This document shows, in pieces, positions 11,901 through 23,974 of a stretch of DNA of 64,000 nt (position 1 is the first letter of the stretch; every line of letters starts with the position of its first letter). The DNA is from Polymyxa betae (Eukaryota > Endomyxa > Phytomyxea > Plasmodiophorida > Plasmodiophoridae), in NCBI GenBank assembly GCA_003693705.1, contig RBZT01000278.1, positions 1 to 64,000 on the forward strand, given 5' to 3'. The notes beneath the pieces are model-generated. The model was not told the DNA's origin, did not search any database, and was given only the letters and a program-made list of their open reading frames with translations. The position numbers were made by a program, and so were the translations under genes.

Positions 11901-12642
11901 CTTTAATGAACTGAGGAGAAGACGCAGTGATGGTGAACATAGGCAATGATGACCTTCAGCGAGTTTAAAAGCCATTGATCATGGATACAATTCGGCAAAC
12001 TAACCCTTGCAAGTATATTGTTATCTTAGCTTTAGACACACCGAGAGATGCTAATGATGGATTATTCAAAAGACCTTCAACATTAAATTGGATCGCATCA
12101 GAGCATAGAGAAGTAGATTGAATTTGTTGCAAGACGAAGGTGGAATTTACCATCTTCTTTAGCTGAAAGGCAACGATGCCGGTATATATTGAAATTCCCA
12201 ATGCTAAAATCAGTAGCACTGCACATGACTGTCGGCGAGTATTTATCAGACGTTTTTCGCGATTCTCTGAAAAGGAGCTTTCAGCTCTGGAATCACAATA
12301 GCCATGTTGGTAACAGATAGAAGATGAATCCGGAACTGGATCACCGACCAAAGATATCGGAGACAGAATTGGATTGGCGTCAGGTATAGGAGGCTTTACA
12401 AGATCCACAGATATATTTGAAACTACATCAACTTCGAGAGATCTGCTAAATAATCCTTCTTCGCGCGTTGATTGAGGAAGGCCGCCATTCAAATCATCCA
12501 AAAATTCCTCTGATTCCATAATGCCACTATTTTCTTGATTTCTATAAGAGTCACCGATTATCTGGAGCTGAGAGTGAGAGCATGAGTCCTGAAATTGACT
12601 GGGGACATGATGACGGTCTTCTCGATGACATGAGTCTGGCAT
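5949..12642 (-). CDS. Giant type II membrane protein: Tag1/DUF3712-like beta repeats plus C-terminal L-type lectin domain
   Basis: I read this as one gene of many small-intron exons, roughly 1,900 residues. The N-terminal 170 or so residues are acidic and disordered. They are followed by a basic stop (KRLINTRRQ) and one membrane helix (VLLILALGISIYTGIVAF), which suggests N-in/C-out topology. A long lumenal or outer part consists of repeated beta-rich modules, for example FNVEGLLNNPSLASLGVSKA, LAPLKLDLGVNDAAVGQI and FGHITTSTLRAQV, reminiscent of fungal Tag1/DUF3712 and LEA2-like folds (weak recognition). Exons near 7,200-8,280 splice in frame into a legume-lectin-like domain at about 6,370-7,200. 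Its motifs are FVINGDATISLNGS, then a VELTNGG-type strand, TSWAFETIFRM, GKGHGIAIVIQ and the C-terminal WIGITASSGLI. Splicing a 49-nt intron (about 6,731-6,779) joins KWGI to KLGKDTPELSFVL. The usual acidic metal-binding ExD is not obvious there. A filamin/Ig-like tail ends the protein. The lectin call is strong and the upstream family name is tentative. Confidence 0.7.
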
Positions 12643-12681
12643 TTGAACGTCGAGTGTGTGATAGGAAGGGATAGATGGGGG

Positions 12682-12924
12682 TCACCATTCCATCAAAGGG
12701 GTAACCTCGTCTCTATGGGTAACATCATACGCATACACACAGCCATTACGCTGAACATTACGAATAGGTACGAGATGACACGACTCAAACTCCCTACGAG
12801 CTATTCTCTGCACGATTTCAGTGGGTGCATCGTCATCGACCTGAAAACACGTCACATTCTTTCTGGCTATCACCGGAATACGACCACTTATACGCATGAT
12901 ATCCCAATTCTGACCTTGATACAT
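12682..12924 (-). CDS. Short uncharacterised ORF (80 aa)
   Basis: An open frame with protein-like composition (DDDAPTEIVQRIARREFE, then HLVPIRNVQ) lies just upstream of the giant lectin gene and on the same strand. It has no membrane segment, zinc motif or family signature that I recognise. It could be a small gene, a 5' exon or leader of the downstream gene, or chance. An overlapping plus-strand frame of similar length exists. Confidence 0.25.
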   Translation of the reverse strand: MYQGQNWDIMRISGRIPVIARKNVTCFQVDDDAPTEIVQRIARREFESCHLVPIRNVQRNGCVYAYDVTHRDEVTPLMEW

Positions 12925-13448
12925 ATGGACGACAGGTCAGCAGCATCTCAACAATAACATAATGAATAAATCGCATCGTAAAATTCTTGAACTACTGTAA
13001 TATAGTCTGCACAGGTGGCATATCACTATCAGCAATGGATTACAGTACACTGATAATTACTACAGTATCTATGGTTTCGGAATATTTCGCATCGAGAAGT
13101 TCGTAAACTAGCAAATGACCCATATAATTACTGTTTGTACTTTGAAAGCGCCGGTTTAAAAAATATACCCATTGATACAGTAACCAAAGGGTAGGATAGC
13201 CAATTTGCCAATTTTTAACTAATAATTCAAGAAAAGTGAACTTTTGTAAAAATGCGTTTCTGTTGGCACCGATGGTGTTAAATATTCAATACATAAATAT
13301 GTTGACTAAAGGCCTGGCAGAACCCATTTCCATATATGATGAACTATTAAATAGAGTAACGTGAATATCCAAGTCATATGTTTATATATATAGAGGCAGT
13401 TCCAGTTTCACACTTACATCAATCAGGATATCTTCATTGACCTTCATT
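12925..13448. other. Intergenic region upstream of ALG8
   Basis: About 520 bp of AT-rich DNA with short ORFs only. It probably contains the ALG8 promoter. Nothing else stands out. Confidence 0.45.
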
Positions 13449-15589
13449 ATGACAAGGACATTACGTCAATATCGACAAAGGACCCATCCGATGTCGCCTC
13501 CAAGCATACCTGAAAAACCACCCGCACATACAAAATCGCCTCGTCTGCTATCAGCTTTCGTCATTTTAATTGCAGCAACATCTTTCAAAATCCTATTAAT
13601 CCATTCATAGTATGCTGTTATGTTGCAGAGTAAATATATTCTGATTTGGTTTAGTCGAAGCACTGATTTCGAAGTTCATCGTAACTGGCTTGCAGTTACC
13701 CATTCATTGCCTTTGACGCAATGGTACAAAGAGGTCGCTATAGCTATTCTATAAACATTTAAAACACTGAATAGAATATAGAAAACAAGCGAATGGACTT
13801 TGGACTACCCTCCTTTCTTTGCTTGGTTTGAGAAACTATTAGCTGTGTTTGCATCATACTTTGACCCTGGCATGCTTATTGTCTCCAACCTCAATTACGC
13901 GTCCGATACCACTGTTCGCTTTCAAAGACTATCAGTGATTATTACCGAATTCATTCTCATTAAGGCTGTCATGATGTATGTAATTCCGTTTTGATTTCAG
14001 TTCATGAAGTTCTGAATACTGTTAGGTTTATTGCGAAAGAGAAGCGTGCCAATAAGGAGTGGACTGCAGATCAGTTTGCCATCTTTGCCCTTACTGTATC
14101 AAATGCTGGGTTGATTATTGTAGATCGTAATACTCTATTACAGATTATTAATCATAATCATCTCAGCGTTTTGCAGATATTCATTTTCAATATAACGGAT
14201 TTCTACTTGGTATTCTGGTGTTATCGATGTATTTCATCGCAACTGTAGACGGTTATGAGGACGTTTGATGTGACTCACTCGCTGATTATCAAGCTTAGGG
14301 CAAAGATCTTGTTGGCGGTATCGTATATGCTATTTTAATCAACTTTAAGCACATCTGTATATTACTGTCCTTTGCTTAGCTGTCGGTTTACTGGTTCTTT
14401 GCCTTAGATGCCTATGCTGCACCCTTGTATTTCGTCTATCTGTTAAGGCACTATTGCTTTGTGAAGTTGCCGAACTCAGACTCCAGAAGATTTATGCTGA
14501 AAAATTTTGCTGTTCTTGGCTGTGCAGTTACGACGGTCAGACTCAATTAATTAATTCAAACTTTCTAATGTTCAACATGATAGGTTTTCTTGGTGTCACT
14601 TGGCCCTTTCATATGGCATGGTCAGCTCTTTATAGTGTTAGCTCGACTGTTTCCAGTAAAGCGAGGTCTTACACATGCTTATTGGGCACCAAATTTCTGG
14701 GCTATGTATAATGCATTAGATCGAGTGCTTATTGGTATCAGAGATGTCAGATGTTGCAAACTTTGCTTGACTTCTTACAGTTGTACTTGGTCGCAGAGGA
14801 GCCAACAATAAGTCGCTAACAAGAGGAGCGATCGGTGACGTCGAGCATGTAATCCTGGGGCACGTTACCCCTTCCATTGCTCTAATAGTATCGCTTCTAG
14901 CCATGGCTCCAGTTCTAATTTCAGGTTTGGCGATCGGTCCTTTAATAGATCTATAGTAATGCTCATGAAGTTTGGCGTCGGCCTTATAAGGACGTTTTCG
15001 CTTCAGCGCTTTGCTACGTCATGATGACTTCATTTATGTTTGGTTGGCATGTCCATGAGAAGGCCATATTAATGGTTACAATTCCGCTCTGGTTGGTATC
15101 TCCCAAAAAATCTGACTCCTCGAACTCACGTGATCGGCAGTTTGATCGCCAGACGCTCGCCTATACATACCGAGACTTTCCTTTTCATGAATCTCATTGC
15201 CAATTACTCTCTGATTCCATTATTGTTCCGTGCAGAAGAAGCATATATACGTATTTGTTTAGTATTTGCTCACTCAGCGTTCAGTTATATACTATTAGGA
15301 AGTGCATTGCAATGGTCTGTATTTAGTTGGAGATGCTTAATTACTTTATACTGATTGTGTTTGTAGGAACAAATACGCATGGAAGCATGTTTTTTACCTG
15401 GTCTACGTATTTGGGCTTCTTGCGATTCAAAGTTTGATGTTTTTACAACCAATATTTTCATTGAAGATGGAGTTCTTACCTCTTCTGTTGACTTCAGTTT
15501 ATTGCAGTGCCGGAATGATCATCTGCATGGTTAAGCTCCTTCAGATTCACTATATAGACTCGCTGAATACTAGTAATAAAATCGACTAA
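13449..15589 (+). CDS. ALG8: ALG8, dolichyl-P-Glc:Glc1Man9GlcNAc2-PP-dolichol alpha-1,3-glucosyltransferase
   Basis: ALG8 is an ER multi-pass enzyme (GT57 family) that adds the second glucose to the lipid-linked N-glycan precursor, using dolichyl-phosphate-glucose. After a short cytosolic leader and the first helix, splicing gives [20 protein letters not shown] followed by LTQWYKE. The next exon reads [18 protein letters not shown] and [14 protein letters not shown]. These are the hallmark lumenal loop motifs of ALG6/ALG8, including the acidic DFEVHRNW; the NLNYAS segment favours ALG8. Many short exons follow with repeated hydrophobic stretches, including [20 protein letters not shown]. The last exon ends in SLNTSNKID. 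The gene ends 27 bp from the 3' end of CFAP43, tail to tail. The start ATG at 13449 gives a conventional N-terminus. Confidence 0.9.
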
Positions 15590-15616
15590 TCCATGCATTT
15601 AATGAGTATTTCCTAT

Positions 15617-18600
15617 TCAAACAATCCTTTTCCTTTGTTTGTTGGTGTGATTTTTGAATGAAGGGAAGATCTTTTTTCTCATGTTTTCCAGGTCCTTTCG
15701 TAAATAATCAATCTCTGCGCTCTGAACATGAACGAGATCAATCAGGTTACGCCGTAAACTCAATGCTTTCATTTTTTTTGCGATGTCCTCAGATTCCCCA
15801 TTCGCATCTGTCAAATAATAAGTGAAAATTAGCAGATAGACGCTCGCTTATTACGTCGAGTGCCAATTATTTGACGACGACTTTCAACAGCCTCTTGGAG
15901 GTCTCTTACAACCTTACTGAGGCGTTCATTTTCAGTTTGTTGCGAGTGAATCTTATTCTTTAGTTTATGGAAAGTTCGTTTGGATTCCGTGATCTTCTTC
16001 ATATGGATCTAGGAAAAGTCATAATCGGTAATAGACAACACGAATATATTACATTATTAAGAAATGCTGTCTTTTGCTGTAATTGTTCGATTTCATTCGC
16101 ATGTCTGGTCTCGTGACCACCAACTTTGATTAGTTCTTGCAAAGCTTTAGTGACTCGTAGTGTTTGGAACTCAGCCGTCTGTGCCTGATATTCCTGCAAA
16201 GTCAGATCGTAGCTCTTTTTAGACCAAATCAGCATATTAATTCCTTTTCGAAACTCGGTGATTTCTCTCAATGTCGCAACCTTGTCTTTGCCTAATTCGA
16301 TGACTTTTTCGTTAAACTTCTCAACAATGGTTCGATCAATCAGCTGGCAATCTTTAAGATCGGTAATTAAAGGACTCTCATCGATTTCAACTTGACCCTG
16401 TTTAGCCTTGACCATGACTATTGTGTTTAGCGAAGCGAGCGCTTGATCCTGATATGATTTTTCTTTTTTATCTGCCAGTTCTTTAATTTGAGTTTGAGTT
16501 TGTACTTGTTGAGATTCAAACCAATCAATACGCTGTTCCATTGCCTCAATGTCTTGAACAAGTGCTCTCATCGTTTGTTCTTGTGAGAAACGCAATGCTC
16601 GTTTTTCTACAAACCGATCCCACACAGCTACAGATAGTTCAGCTGGTTTCCAGGATTGAATTTCATTGTCAACAGCAACACCATCAGAGCGAAGGCGATC
16701 ATCGCGCCCAGCGAACGGATCCAAACCAGTAGCATCTGATGCATTACTCGGATTATGAGAAGCATTGGGAACGGCACCCAGAGTCTTCTTGTTTCGAAAC
16801 CATTTAAACAGTGTCTCTACTAGGATCCCAGCATCTGCAAAGTCTTTTCTGAAATATTTCTCTGCTTGTCGCAAATCGGAATGGATCTGTTCGTGCTGTT
16901 TTTGGAGCGAATCTAAATTGCGACGCAAAGTCGCAATGGAATTGGCCACATCTTGCTTCTTGTTCTGTAAATCTTCCATCAGCTTATCATATAGACATAG
17001 CTGATTCCTCTTATTCTCAATAACAACTAGTTCATTCTGTAGCTGAATCATGCATAGTTCCAACAGTAGTATACGACCTTGAATCTTCATCCTTTTGGTT
17101 TTAATCTTTTCAATACGCTCATCGAAAGTACGAATAATGTCGCTGACATCATTTCGAGATTTTTTTAGCAAAGTTTCCAGTTGCTTTTTCCTTGCTTCAC
17201 GTTCTTGTGCCTTAGCATTGCATCTTTCAATATAGGAGGATGCTATTTGTTTCTCCTCTTCAGTCCATGATGACTCTGGAATGCTATCCATAAATTTGGG
17301 CTTCTCAATATCAGCAGAAAGACATGATAGTCCTCGCTGAGATTCTACTGTTCCATTCATCATTTCTTTAAGTGCTCTTTCTGTCACATTATCTGCTTTT
17401 CTTATAGCATCAGCTTTTGCGATTTCTTCGTCCTCTTTTCGTTTTCTCTCCATCTCACTTTTGCTCAAAACTAAAGGTACCATAATCTCGGAATCCTGCA
17501 CTTCCAATACAACACTGGCATGTGGCTGATCTCTAATTGCGGTAATCGAACTGGGATCAAAGATTATCCCCAGTTCAGCTGACACATCGAGAATTGTCTT
17601 TCGTAATTCTTCTATCTTCTCCACTTCTCCTTGACGAATATTGTAGAGAGCTTGGATCTCAGAGTTGAAGTCACGACGTAATTTCTCGATTTCTATCTCA
17701 ATCAAGATGGTTTGCATAATCTTCTTCTGTTCGCTCCATAATGTAATTGGATGAAATTCATTACGCTCCATAAAGCTTGCAGGCATAGCCGCTGAATTTG
17801 TTGTCGCTGAATTTAAATCGGAAACTTTTACTGCGTTCAATGATTTAAGTGATTTTTCGTTCGACTCTGTTCCCGTTAATGTCGACACCTGTCTATCAGC
17901 TAACTCTGGATCGATAACACCACATTCGAATATATAACGCGACGGCAGAAGAAGACGATCAGGTCGAAAACCACCGGTTGGATCGAGTTCATCAGAGAGA
18001 AAATGTCTTTCTAGCATCTGCATCTGTCTTAAATAGAGAACTCGATCTCTTAACAGAATGGTGTGTTGCGATCGCTGAATGATGGGAAAATTATTGACGT
18101 AGACAGGAGCTTGTAATCCAGAAACTGACATTTCTTTAATCTCCATCAAATCCCAAGTAGAGTGCTTTACTCGCTCACAAAGCATCTCATATCGTAATTT
18201 ATCGTGTTCGATCTCACGCTGAACGCTTTGTAATCGCGAAGCCCCTTTACAAAGCTCGTCAGCTTCTAACTTCTTGTCAATAACCAATTCGTCGATTTCC
18301 AGCTTCTCTAATACAGAACAGGAATCGTTTTTCGATATCAAATCAGCGAATGTGTTTTTTAACGCCGTTAGTTTAGATTTGATGCTGTCCATTACAGCCA
18401 CATCTATTCTTTTATCCGATATTCCAAGTTCTTCAGATTGGTCTTTACCAGAATCAGTGACTTTCATCTCTTCCGGGTTTGATGAAATCGTGGTCAGGTT
18501 GTTCAAGAAGTCCTCATTAATTAGAGAAATATGCATTTCTGGAGTATCTCTGTTCACAACGCTGCTCAATGATTTGATTGAATCGGTGATGTGGAAACAG

Positions 18601-20886
18601 AAGACAGCACCATCAGCACCAGCGCTCAGCAATGTTGAGGATGCAGAACAAAGAGACACTGATAAAGCACCTCCATAATCTGAGTTATGAGCAGGTATAG
18701 TGATAGTTCGAGAATAATTATGTCCATATCGTAATATGATATAGCCATCTGTGCCACAAGTAGCAATGAAGTTATCTTCTTCTGATACTGCAATATTGTG
18801 ATCAGAACCGGTATGTGAGACCAACTCATGGCTTGACAATGTTTCGGCTTCTTCTATCATCGCTTTAGATGAACTATATATGAAACGCTTGAATGAGCGA
18901 TCCAGACAGACAGCATAAAGACTCGATGACGATGTTAATGGCCACATCAAAGACGATAACGATAATCCAACGAACTGGGATTTGGTTGTAATGATACGTC
19001 CATTCAGAACAAGCTGTTCGTTGCCGAGAGGGACATTCGGTAATGAGAACAGCTCATCTGGCAGAGTAACCAACAGAACTTCCCCGTGACTGTTGCTGAC
19101 CAAAAGTTGGTTCTTGTTCGAGCTCCAAGTACTGGAAAATATTGGACCAGAAATCGATGCAATAGCAATCAATTCTAGTGTAAAACTGATAAAAAAGGCA
19201 GCTCCATTATCAGTTAGAACTGAAGTCATGCTGTTGTTAATATTGGATCGAATTGACTTGATCGAATCACGAATATCCAGTTTGTGTGATCGAATCAACC
19301 TTGGCTGACGAACAAGCCGGATATCAAATATAGATACACAGCCATTGTCATGACCGATAAAAAGCAAGCGATAATCATACGTCACATGCAGAGCAGAAAT
19401 ATACTTACGAACCGATAACGATGAGATCTGATGTTGCTGATGCAAATCCCATATTTGTATAATCCCATCTCTGCTCCAGATTAACGCTTGTTCGCCCGAG
19501 TTAAGTAGTATAGATTGGCATTGGTACTGCTCATGATAAGAAACCCGATTCCAACGCCTAACCTGCAGGAGCATTTACTTCATTAATACATTGACAGACT
19601 CGCGAAACAAACCAAGCATAATCTGGTTAAATGACGATCGGAACTTCCAGGTTCTTCCAGAAAGTCATGGTTGAAAGGCGCTGAGAAGAGACGTCCTGAG
19701 TTGTCCATTACCGCTACAAACTGGTAGGAATCGAAAAACGAAATAGAAGAAATTGGAACAGCAATAGAGCGGCTATTTGTAAAGGAAATAAGACCAGTGC
19801 AGATTAGTGTCATAATAAAATACCTATCTGTTATTGGAAGATCCAAAGAAGCTATAGGTTTATATTCTTGTCCAATCTCTAAAACAGCAATGGACCCCAG
19901 CATTCCCAATAGTAAATGATTTCTAGTGAAAGCCATAGCAGTGATCGCTGATTCATCTTGAGCACGATATAATAATTCAGGACCTGTCCCAGATGAATTG
20001 CTGGATGTTGCAAAGACTCGCCCAGCGGATGTTGCAAATATGACCCGATGTGCTGCATCCCAGATCTGACATGTAATATTCTCTTCGGGTTCGGGTCGTG
20101 GCAACCTCCAGGCCCTATAAACTCACTGAACTGCTGTTCATAATATAAAATTGATAGGAACCTAGACTGGAGCCCATACTCTCCATAGTTCTTAGACAGC
20201 TGCCAGATGGTGATGGATTGGTTGGTGGACGTCACAAAGAGTGAATGGTCTATTGGATCGAACCTGATAGAATATGATCATGATAAGACTATAATATGTA
20301 ATAGAGAGAGAGATAACGCTACATGCAAGTTGTGATATATTCATGTTGATCTCTATCTAGATTATAGTATGTCATCTGTCTCTGTGTTGTTATATCCCAT
20401 ACTATCAATCTATGTTCTGGTATATCACTGATAGATATACATCGACCTCCATATTCTGATAGACACACAATCCGCTGCCGATCCAGGCCGCCTTCTGATG
20501 TCAGACTACCGACCAACGTGTTATCAGGGAACTTGAATACATTGATAACAGGCTCATGTCCATGACTAGCTACTGCTATTAGGCTTGCTAGAGGCTCGCT
20601 TAGTTGAATGGAATACATCGGCGGCGATGTGGGTTTACAAACCATGTCGAGACGTTGATATCGCATCAAGGCTTTGTCCTTCATCTACATATATCGGCTC
20701 GGATGGCTCGCTACCTTCCAGACATTCGAAAAAGACAGCATTTCCGCTTTTATAGGCGAAGCTGTGATTGGATACAAATTTAAGATCGGTAGAATCAAGG
20801 CAGAACGAGAAGCTAAAGATTTGCTGTTAAAAGATATGGAGTAAGGTGATGGTATCTAACCTGATTGGTAAGCTTCTAGAAGCCAT
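15617..20886 (-). CDS. CFAP43: CFAP43 (WDR96), ciliary WD-repeat/coiled-coil protein
   Basis: CFAP43 works with CFAP44 in the tether/tether-head structure that holds inner dynein arm f on the axoneme. The N-terminal third is WD repeats: FVSNHSFAYKSGNAVFFE, HEPVINVFKFPDNTLVGSL, HRLIVWDITTQRQM, and later GIIQIWDLHQQH and IATCGTDGYIILRY. The C-terminal half is a long coiled coil. A segment near residues 900-1000 has LKEMMNGT, then PKFMDSIPESSWTEEEKQ and FDERIEKIKTKRM, which matches CFAP43 rather than CFAP44. The terminal exons give LRKDLENMRKKIFPSF. I place the start at 20886 because the leader MASRSLPIS then splices in frame into FSFCLDSTDLKF and the first WD segment. The predicted length of about 1,600 residues is normal for the family. 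Its presence implies a motile 9+2 flagellum. Confidence 0.88.
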
Positions 20887-21018
20887 ACCCTATGCCTTAT
20901 ATCCACTAATCAGCTGTTTAAAGGATAATGGAAATATGTTAAAGTAAGACAGGTCACAGAATCATGACGGGATAATAAATAGCTTGTTGAATGGGAAATG
21001 GTTATATTGATCATTTGT

Positions 21019-21429
21019 TTACCAGGCAGTGCCGGCAGCAACACCGGTTGGAACAGCAGCGCTTGTGTCGAATCCAGATTCCACAGCCTTCTTCTCTTCA
21101 TCCTTACGTTCAGCACGGACGAACTGTTTACGTTCAGGCGGGTTACGGTTCTTGCGACCAAGAACAGATCGAACACGAACAACATGAGAATGAATAGCGC
21201 ATGATACACAGTATTGCATCTTGAGGTATAACTTGGGAATCGTGTATTGCTTGTAGACACTGGCATCACGAATATCACGTTGAGCAGCAGCATCAACCAT
21301 ATTGCGAACCAAGAACCGGCTCACAGCTTTGTCTTTAGGGACAGCACGATGACAGTTGGAGCAACGAATAGCCTTAACATGACCACGGTTGCAGCGGTTC
21401 TTACCACCATTACGACGTTTCTTAGTCAT
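21019..21429 (-). CDS. RPS26: 40S ribosomal protein eS26
   Basis: A complete single-exon 136-residue protein starting [19 protein letters not shown]. It has the zinc-binding cysteines in [20 protein letters not shown] and [17 protein letters not shown], then a basic segment GRKNRNPP. It is a component of the small subunit at the mRNA exit channel. It lies in the same direction as, and 130 bp upstream of, CFAP43. The length exceeds the core family by a short Ala/Gly-rich C-terminal tail, as is common in fungi. Confidence 0.97.
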   Translation of the reverse strand: MTKKRRNGGKNRCNRGHVKAIRCSNCHRAVPKDKAVSRFLVRNMVDAAAQRDIRDASVYKQYTIPKLYLKMQYCVSCAIHSHVVRVRSVLGRKNRNPPERKQFVRAERKDEEKKAVESGFDTSAAVPTGVAAGTAW

Positions 21430-22588
21430 GATTACAGATGCAGGATGGGTAAGAACACGATCACGACTGTAAAGATAAAGCGAACGAGTCCGTCACGGAC
21501 TTCCATCCATTCTACTCATTTAATATTTATATGATCTGACCCCTAACAATACAACTAATTTTCATAATATTTCCCAAACAAATATTCCATTTGCATTTTC
21601 GATCATGACATATTACTGGCATATCATATCTTATCGTAACTCCAATAACAGGCTCGTAGAATAGGGTTCTCATCATTTTGATCTTCAATTGTGTTGCCGA
21701 CCTGTGCCCGGTACTGCCGGCTTCATAACATTACCAACGAATAGGTTTCACAAGTTATCCCAAATTGACGAGTTCTTAAGAATTCTGACCTCCAGACTAT
21801 CTAATGAATTATGGAGTGAATGTTACTGGACATGAAGAAGAGTACTGTTCTTTTTCTAAAGGATTGAAACCGTCAATTCTCTCAATATGCCGAAACTTTC
21901 CACATCGAAGCACAAAAAGATCATTCGATAATGAGCAACTGTAGTTAATGTATGTATTATTTATATATATATATGATCATTTCAGGACTTAAATCACAAT
22001 TCGTGTTGAATTATAACACATATTATATACTTGGATATACAAGAAACAGAGCAAACACAAATGTTTTTGGGACCTGACTAACACTGGACTCATGTTCGAC
22101 AATAGGCGGGTAGTGTCAGATTGAAATGTTTTCAGTGACGAGGAGGCAGAAAGACGCTGTATGACGTTAAACTCGAAGATGATCGCGAGACATAATCTTT
22201 ACTTGAATTCTCTATTACATATTGTACTAACATTATATTAATAATAGATATAGTTCCAAGTATTCGGGTTTACAAACGTTCTGGGAACGAGTCCGCTGTT
22301 ACCAAGCATGTGGCGCTTGAACTACACGTTTACGACCTCTCGTTGCAAACGGTTCTTTCGATAGCTGACAATGGGGACGATTCAGCAGCGAAATGGAGCT
22401 GTTCGTTAACCTCATCTAAAGATCGTCATTGATATAATATGATTTCCATGATATTGATGGAGAATATGAGAAGAATTTATACTAAAACGACTTTGACAAT
22501 AACCATCCAAGACGGTTTTGCTTTCTTTTGAGATGCAGAATCAGTTCTTGCATGTAGGAAATTTCGCAAAATAAGAATTTGATTAAAG
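21430..22588. other. Long intergenic region with a possible ORF fragment
   Basis: This 1.2 kb stretch between the divergent eS26 and WDR89 genes is one of the largest gene-poor gaps in the window. On the plus strand, about 22249-22437 is open and protein-like (IRVYKRSGNESAVTKHVALE, then LHVYDLSLQTVLSIADN), but I recognise no family and see no flanking exons. The rest is AT-rich. Confidence 0.35.
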
Positions 22589-22615
22589 CTAGGGTAGGGT
22601 TAGGGTTAGGGTTTT
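22589..22615 (+). promoter_or_regulatory. Telomere-like (TTAGGG)n tract / telobox
   Basis: agggtagggttagggttag and following bases form about four TTAGGG-type units, 60 bp upstream of the WDR89 ATG. Short internal telomeric repeats near start codons act as telobox elements in some eukaryotes, especially for translation-related genes. Here that function is inference. An alternative is a healed break. Confidence 0.6.
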
Positions 22616-22674
22616 GCAATGCCGCTGCGGACTTCATGTGACCCCCCCCATCATGATTTTCATCAAGTTCGAGA

Positions 22675-23911
22675 ATGTTTTACATTAACAATGATATGAG
22701 TGATAGTGATTATGATGATCCAGATCCCAGATTTATATCTATTAAGGCGAGATCTTTACCAACATTACCTAAACGTGCATCTGTCACTATCTGTCCTGAT
22801 CGACCTCAATGTGTTCTATCATTAATCAGCTGTAATCATGATGCCAATCTGGCAGCTTTAACATCCGAATTCTCTGTTAGATTATATGATCCAAATAATC
22901 TACATGAGATTGGTATCTTAAGTAACCATACAGATGTTGTTAGAGCATTACGTTCTGTACCTGATACATCTCTATTATTTACTGCATCAGAAGATGGTAT
23001 GTTTATTACAACATCTCTTTATAGATCTCATTATCATGATATCAGGCAGCTGGAAATTAGTCGATTTACGTACTGGATCTGTACAGATATCTGTACATAC
23101 TCAATATCCATTATTATCATTTGATTGTAATGGTATATTAGCTGCTGCTGGTATTGATATTCATGGTGATACAGCTATATGGGATATCAGGTTAATAATC
23201 ATATTATATATTTATATAATCATCTTCTTTCACATTCTTGTTAAATCACATCAAATCTGATTTATTCATTTTCATGTTGCTCAGGAATAGCTCTTCTCAG
23301 CTTGGCACTTTGAATGAATTCCACACAGATGAAGTTCGTGATGTTCGATTTCATTCAGTTTATAGATCAGTTCTATTTACTGGATCAATTGACTGTCTTA
23401 TCAACAAATTTGATCTAAATGCATCCTCTCTTGATGATGCTCTAATATCAGGTACGTAATATTTGCAGGACGTACTGGCTCACCAACTTATCTACATATT
23501 GCAGTTTTCAATACGAATCAATCGGTGCGATCATTTAATTTCTTTGGTGGAAGCAGTGAATATCTGTATTCAATATCTGAGATCGAGACTATGACATTAT
23601 GTAATTTATCAACTGATGAATTAATATGTTCAGTAGATGATATCTGTTCAACAATATCAACTGATCTTAGTGTTCGTTATCTCATTGATTGCTATTATGA
23701 TATACAACATCAATGTCTATCTGTATTTGCTGGCAATTATTATGGTGATATTATTGGATGTTTAGTATCACCAAACAAACTGGAACCAGCTATGTCATTA
23801 TTTGCAGGTCATAGTTCTGGTGTGAGAGCTATGACATATATTAATAAGGTTCTATTCACAGCTGGTGAAGATTCCAATATCATCTCATGGACATTTGATA
23901 ATATATTATAA
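22675..23911 (+). CDS. WDR89: WDR89-like WD-repeat protein
   Basis: Three main exons, with introns at about 22998-23046 (joining SEDG to SWKLVDLRTG), 23190-23283 and 23454-23500, give a seven-bladed WD40 protein of about 360 residues. Recognisable segments are SVRLYDPNNLHEI, HTDVVRALRSVPDTSLLFTA, GDTAIWDIR, HTDEVRDVRFHS, SVLFTGSIDCLINKFDL and the last blade HSSGVRAMTYINKVLFTAGE. The internal segment SISEIETMTLCNLSTDE corresponds to the WDR89-specific blade that lacks a canonical WD. The protein begins with an acidic Asp/Ser-rich leader. Its molecular role is poorly defined in the family. The gene is tail-to-tail with the PPR-like gene. Confidence 0.75.
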
Positions 23912-23974
23912 TAACTGATTCAGCTGCTATATCTAATATTATATATTATGCAGCATTTGTACAATATTCCATCA

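Noticed and set aside
15999-19574. CFAP44 as identity for the WD/coiled-coil gene
   Set aside because: The segments LKEMMNGT and FMDSIPESSWTEEEKQ, and the C-terminal RKDLENMRKKIFPSF pattern, fit CFAP43 better.
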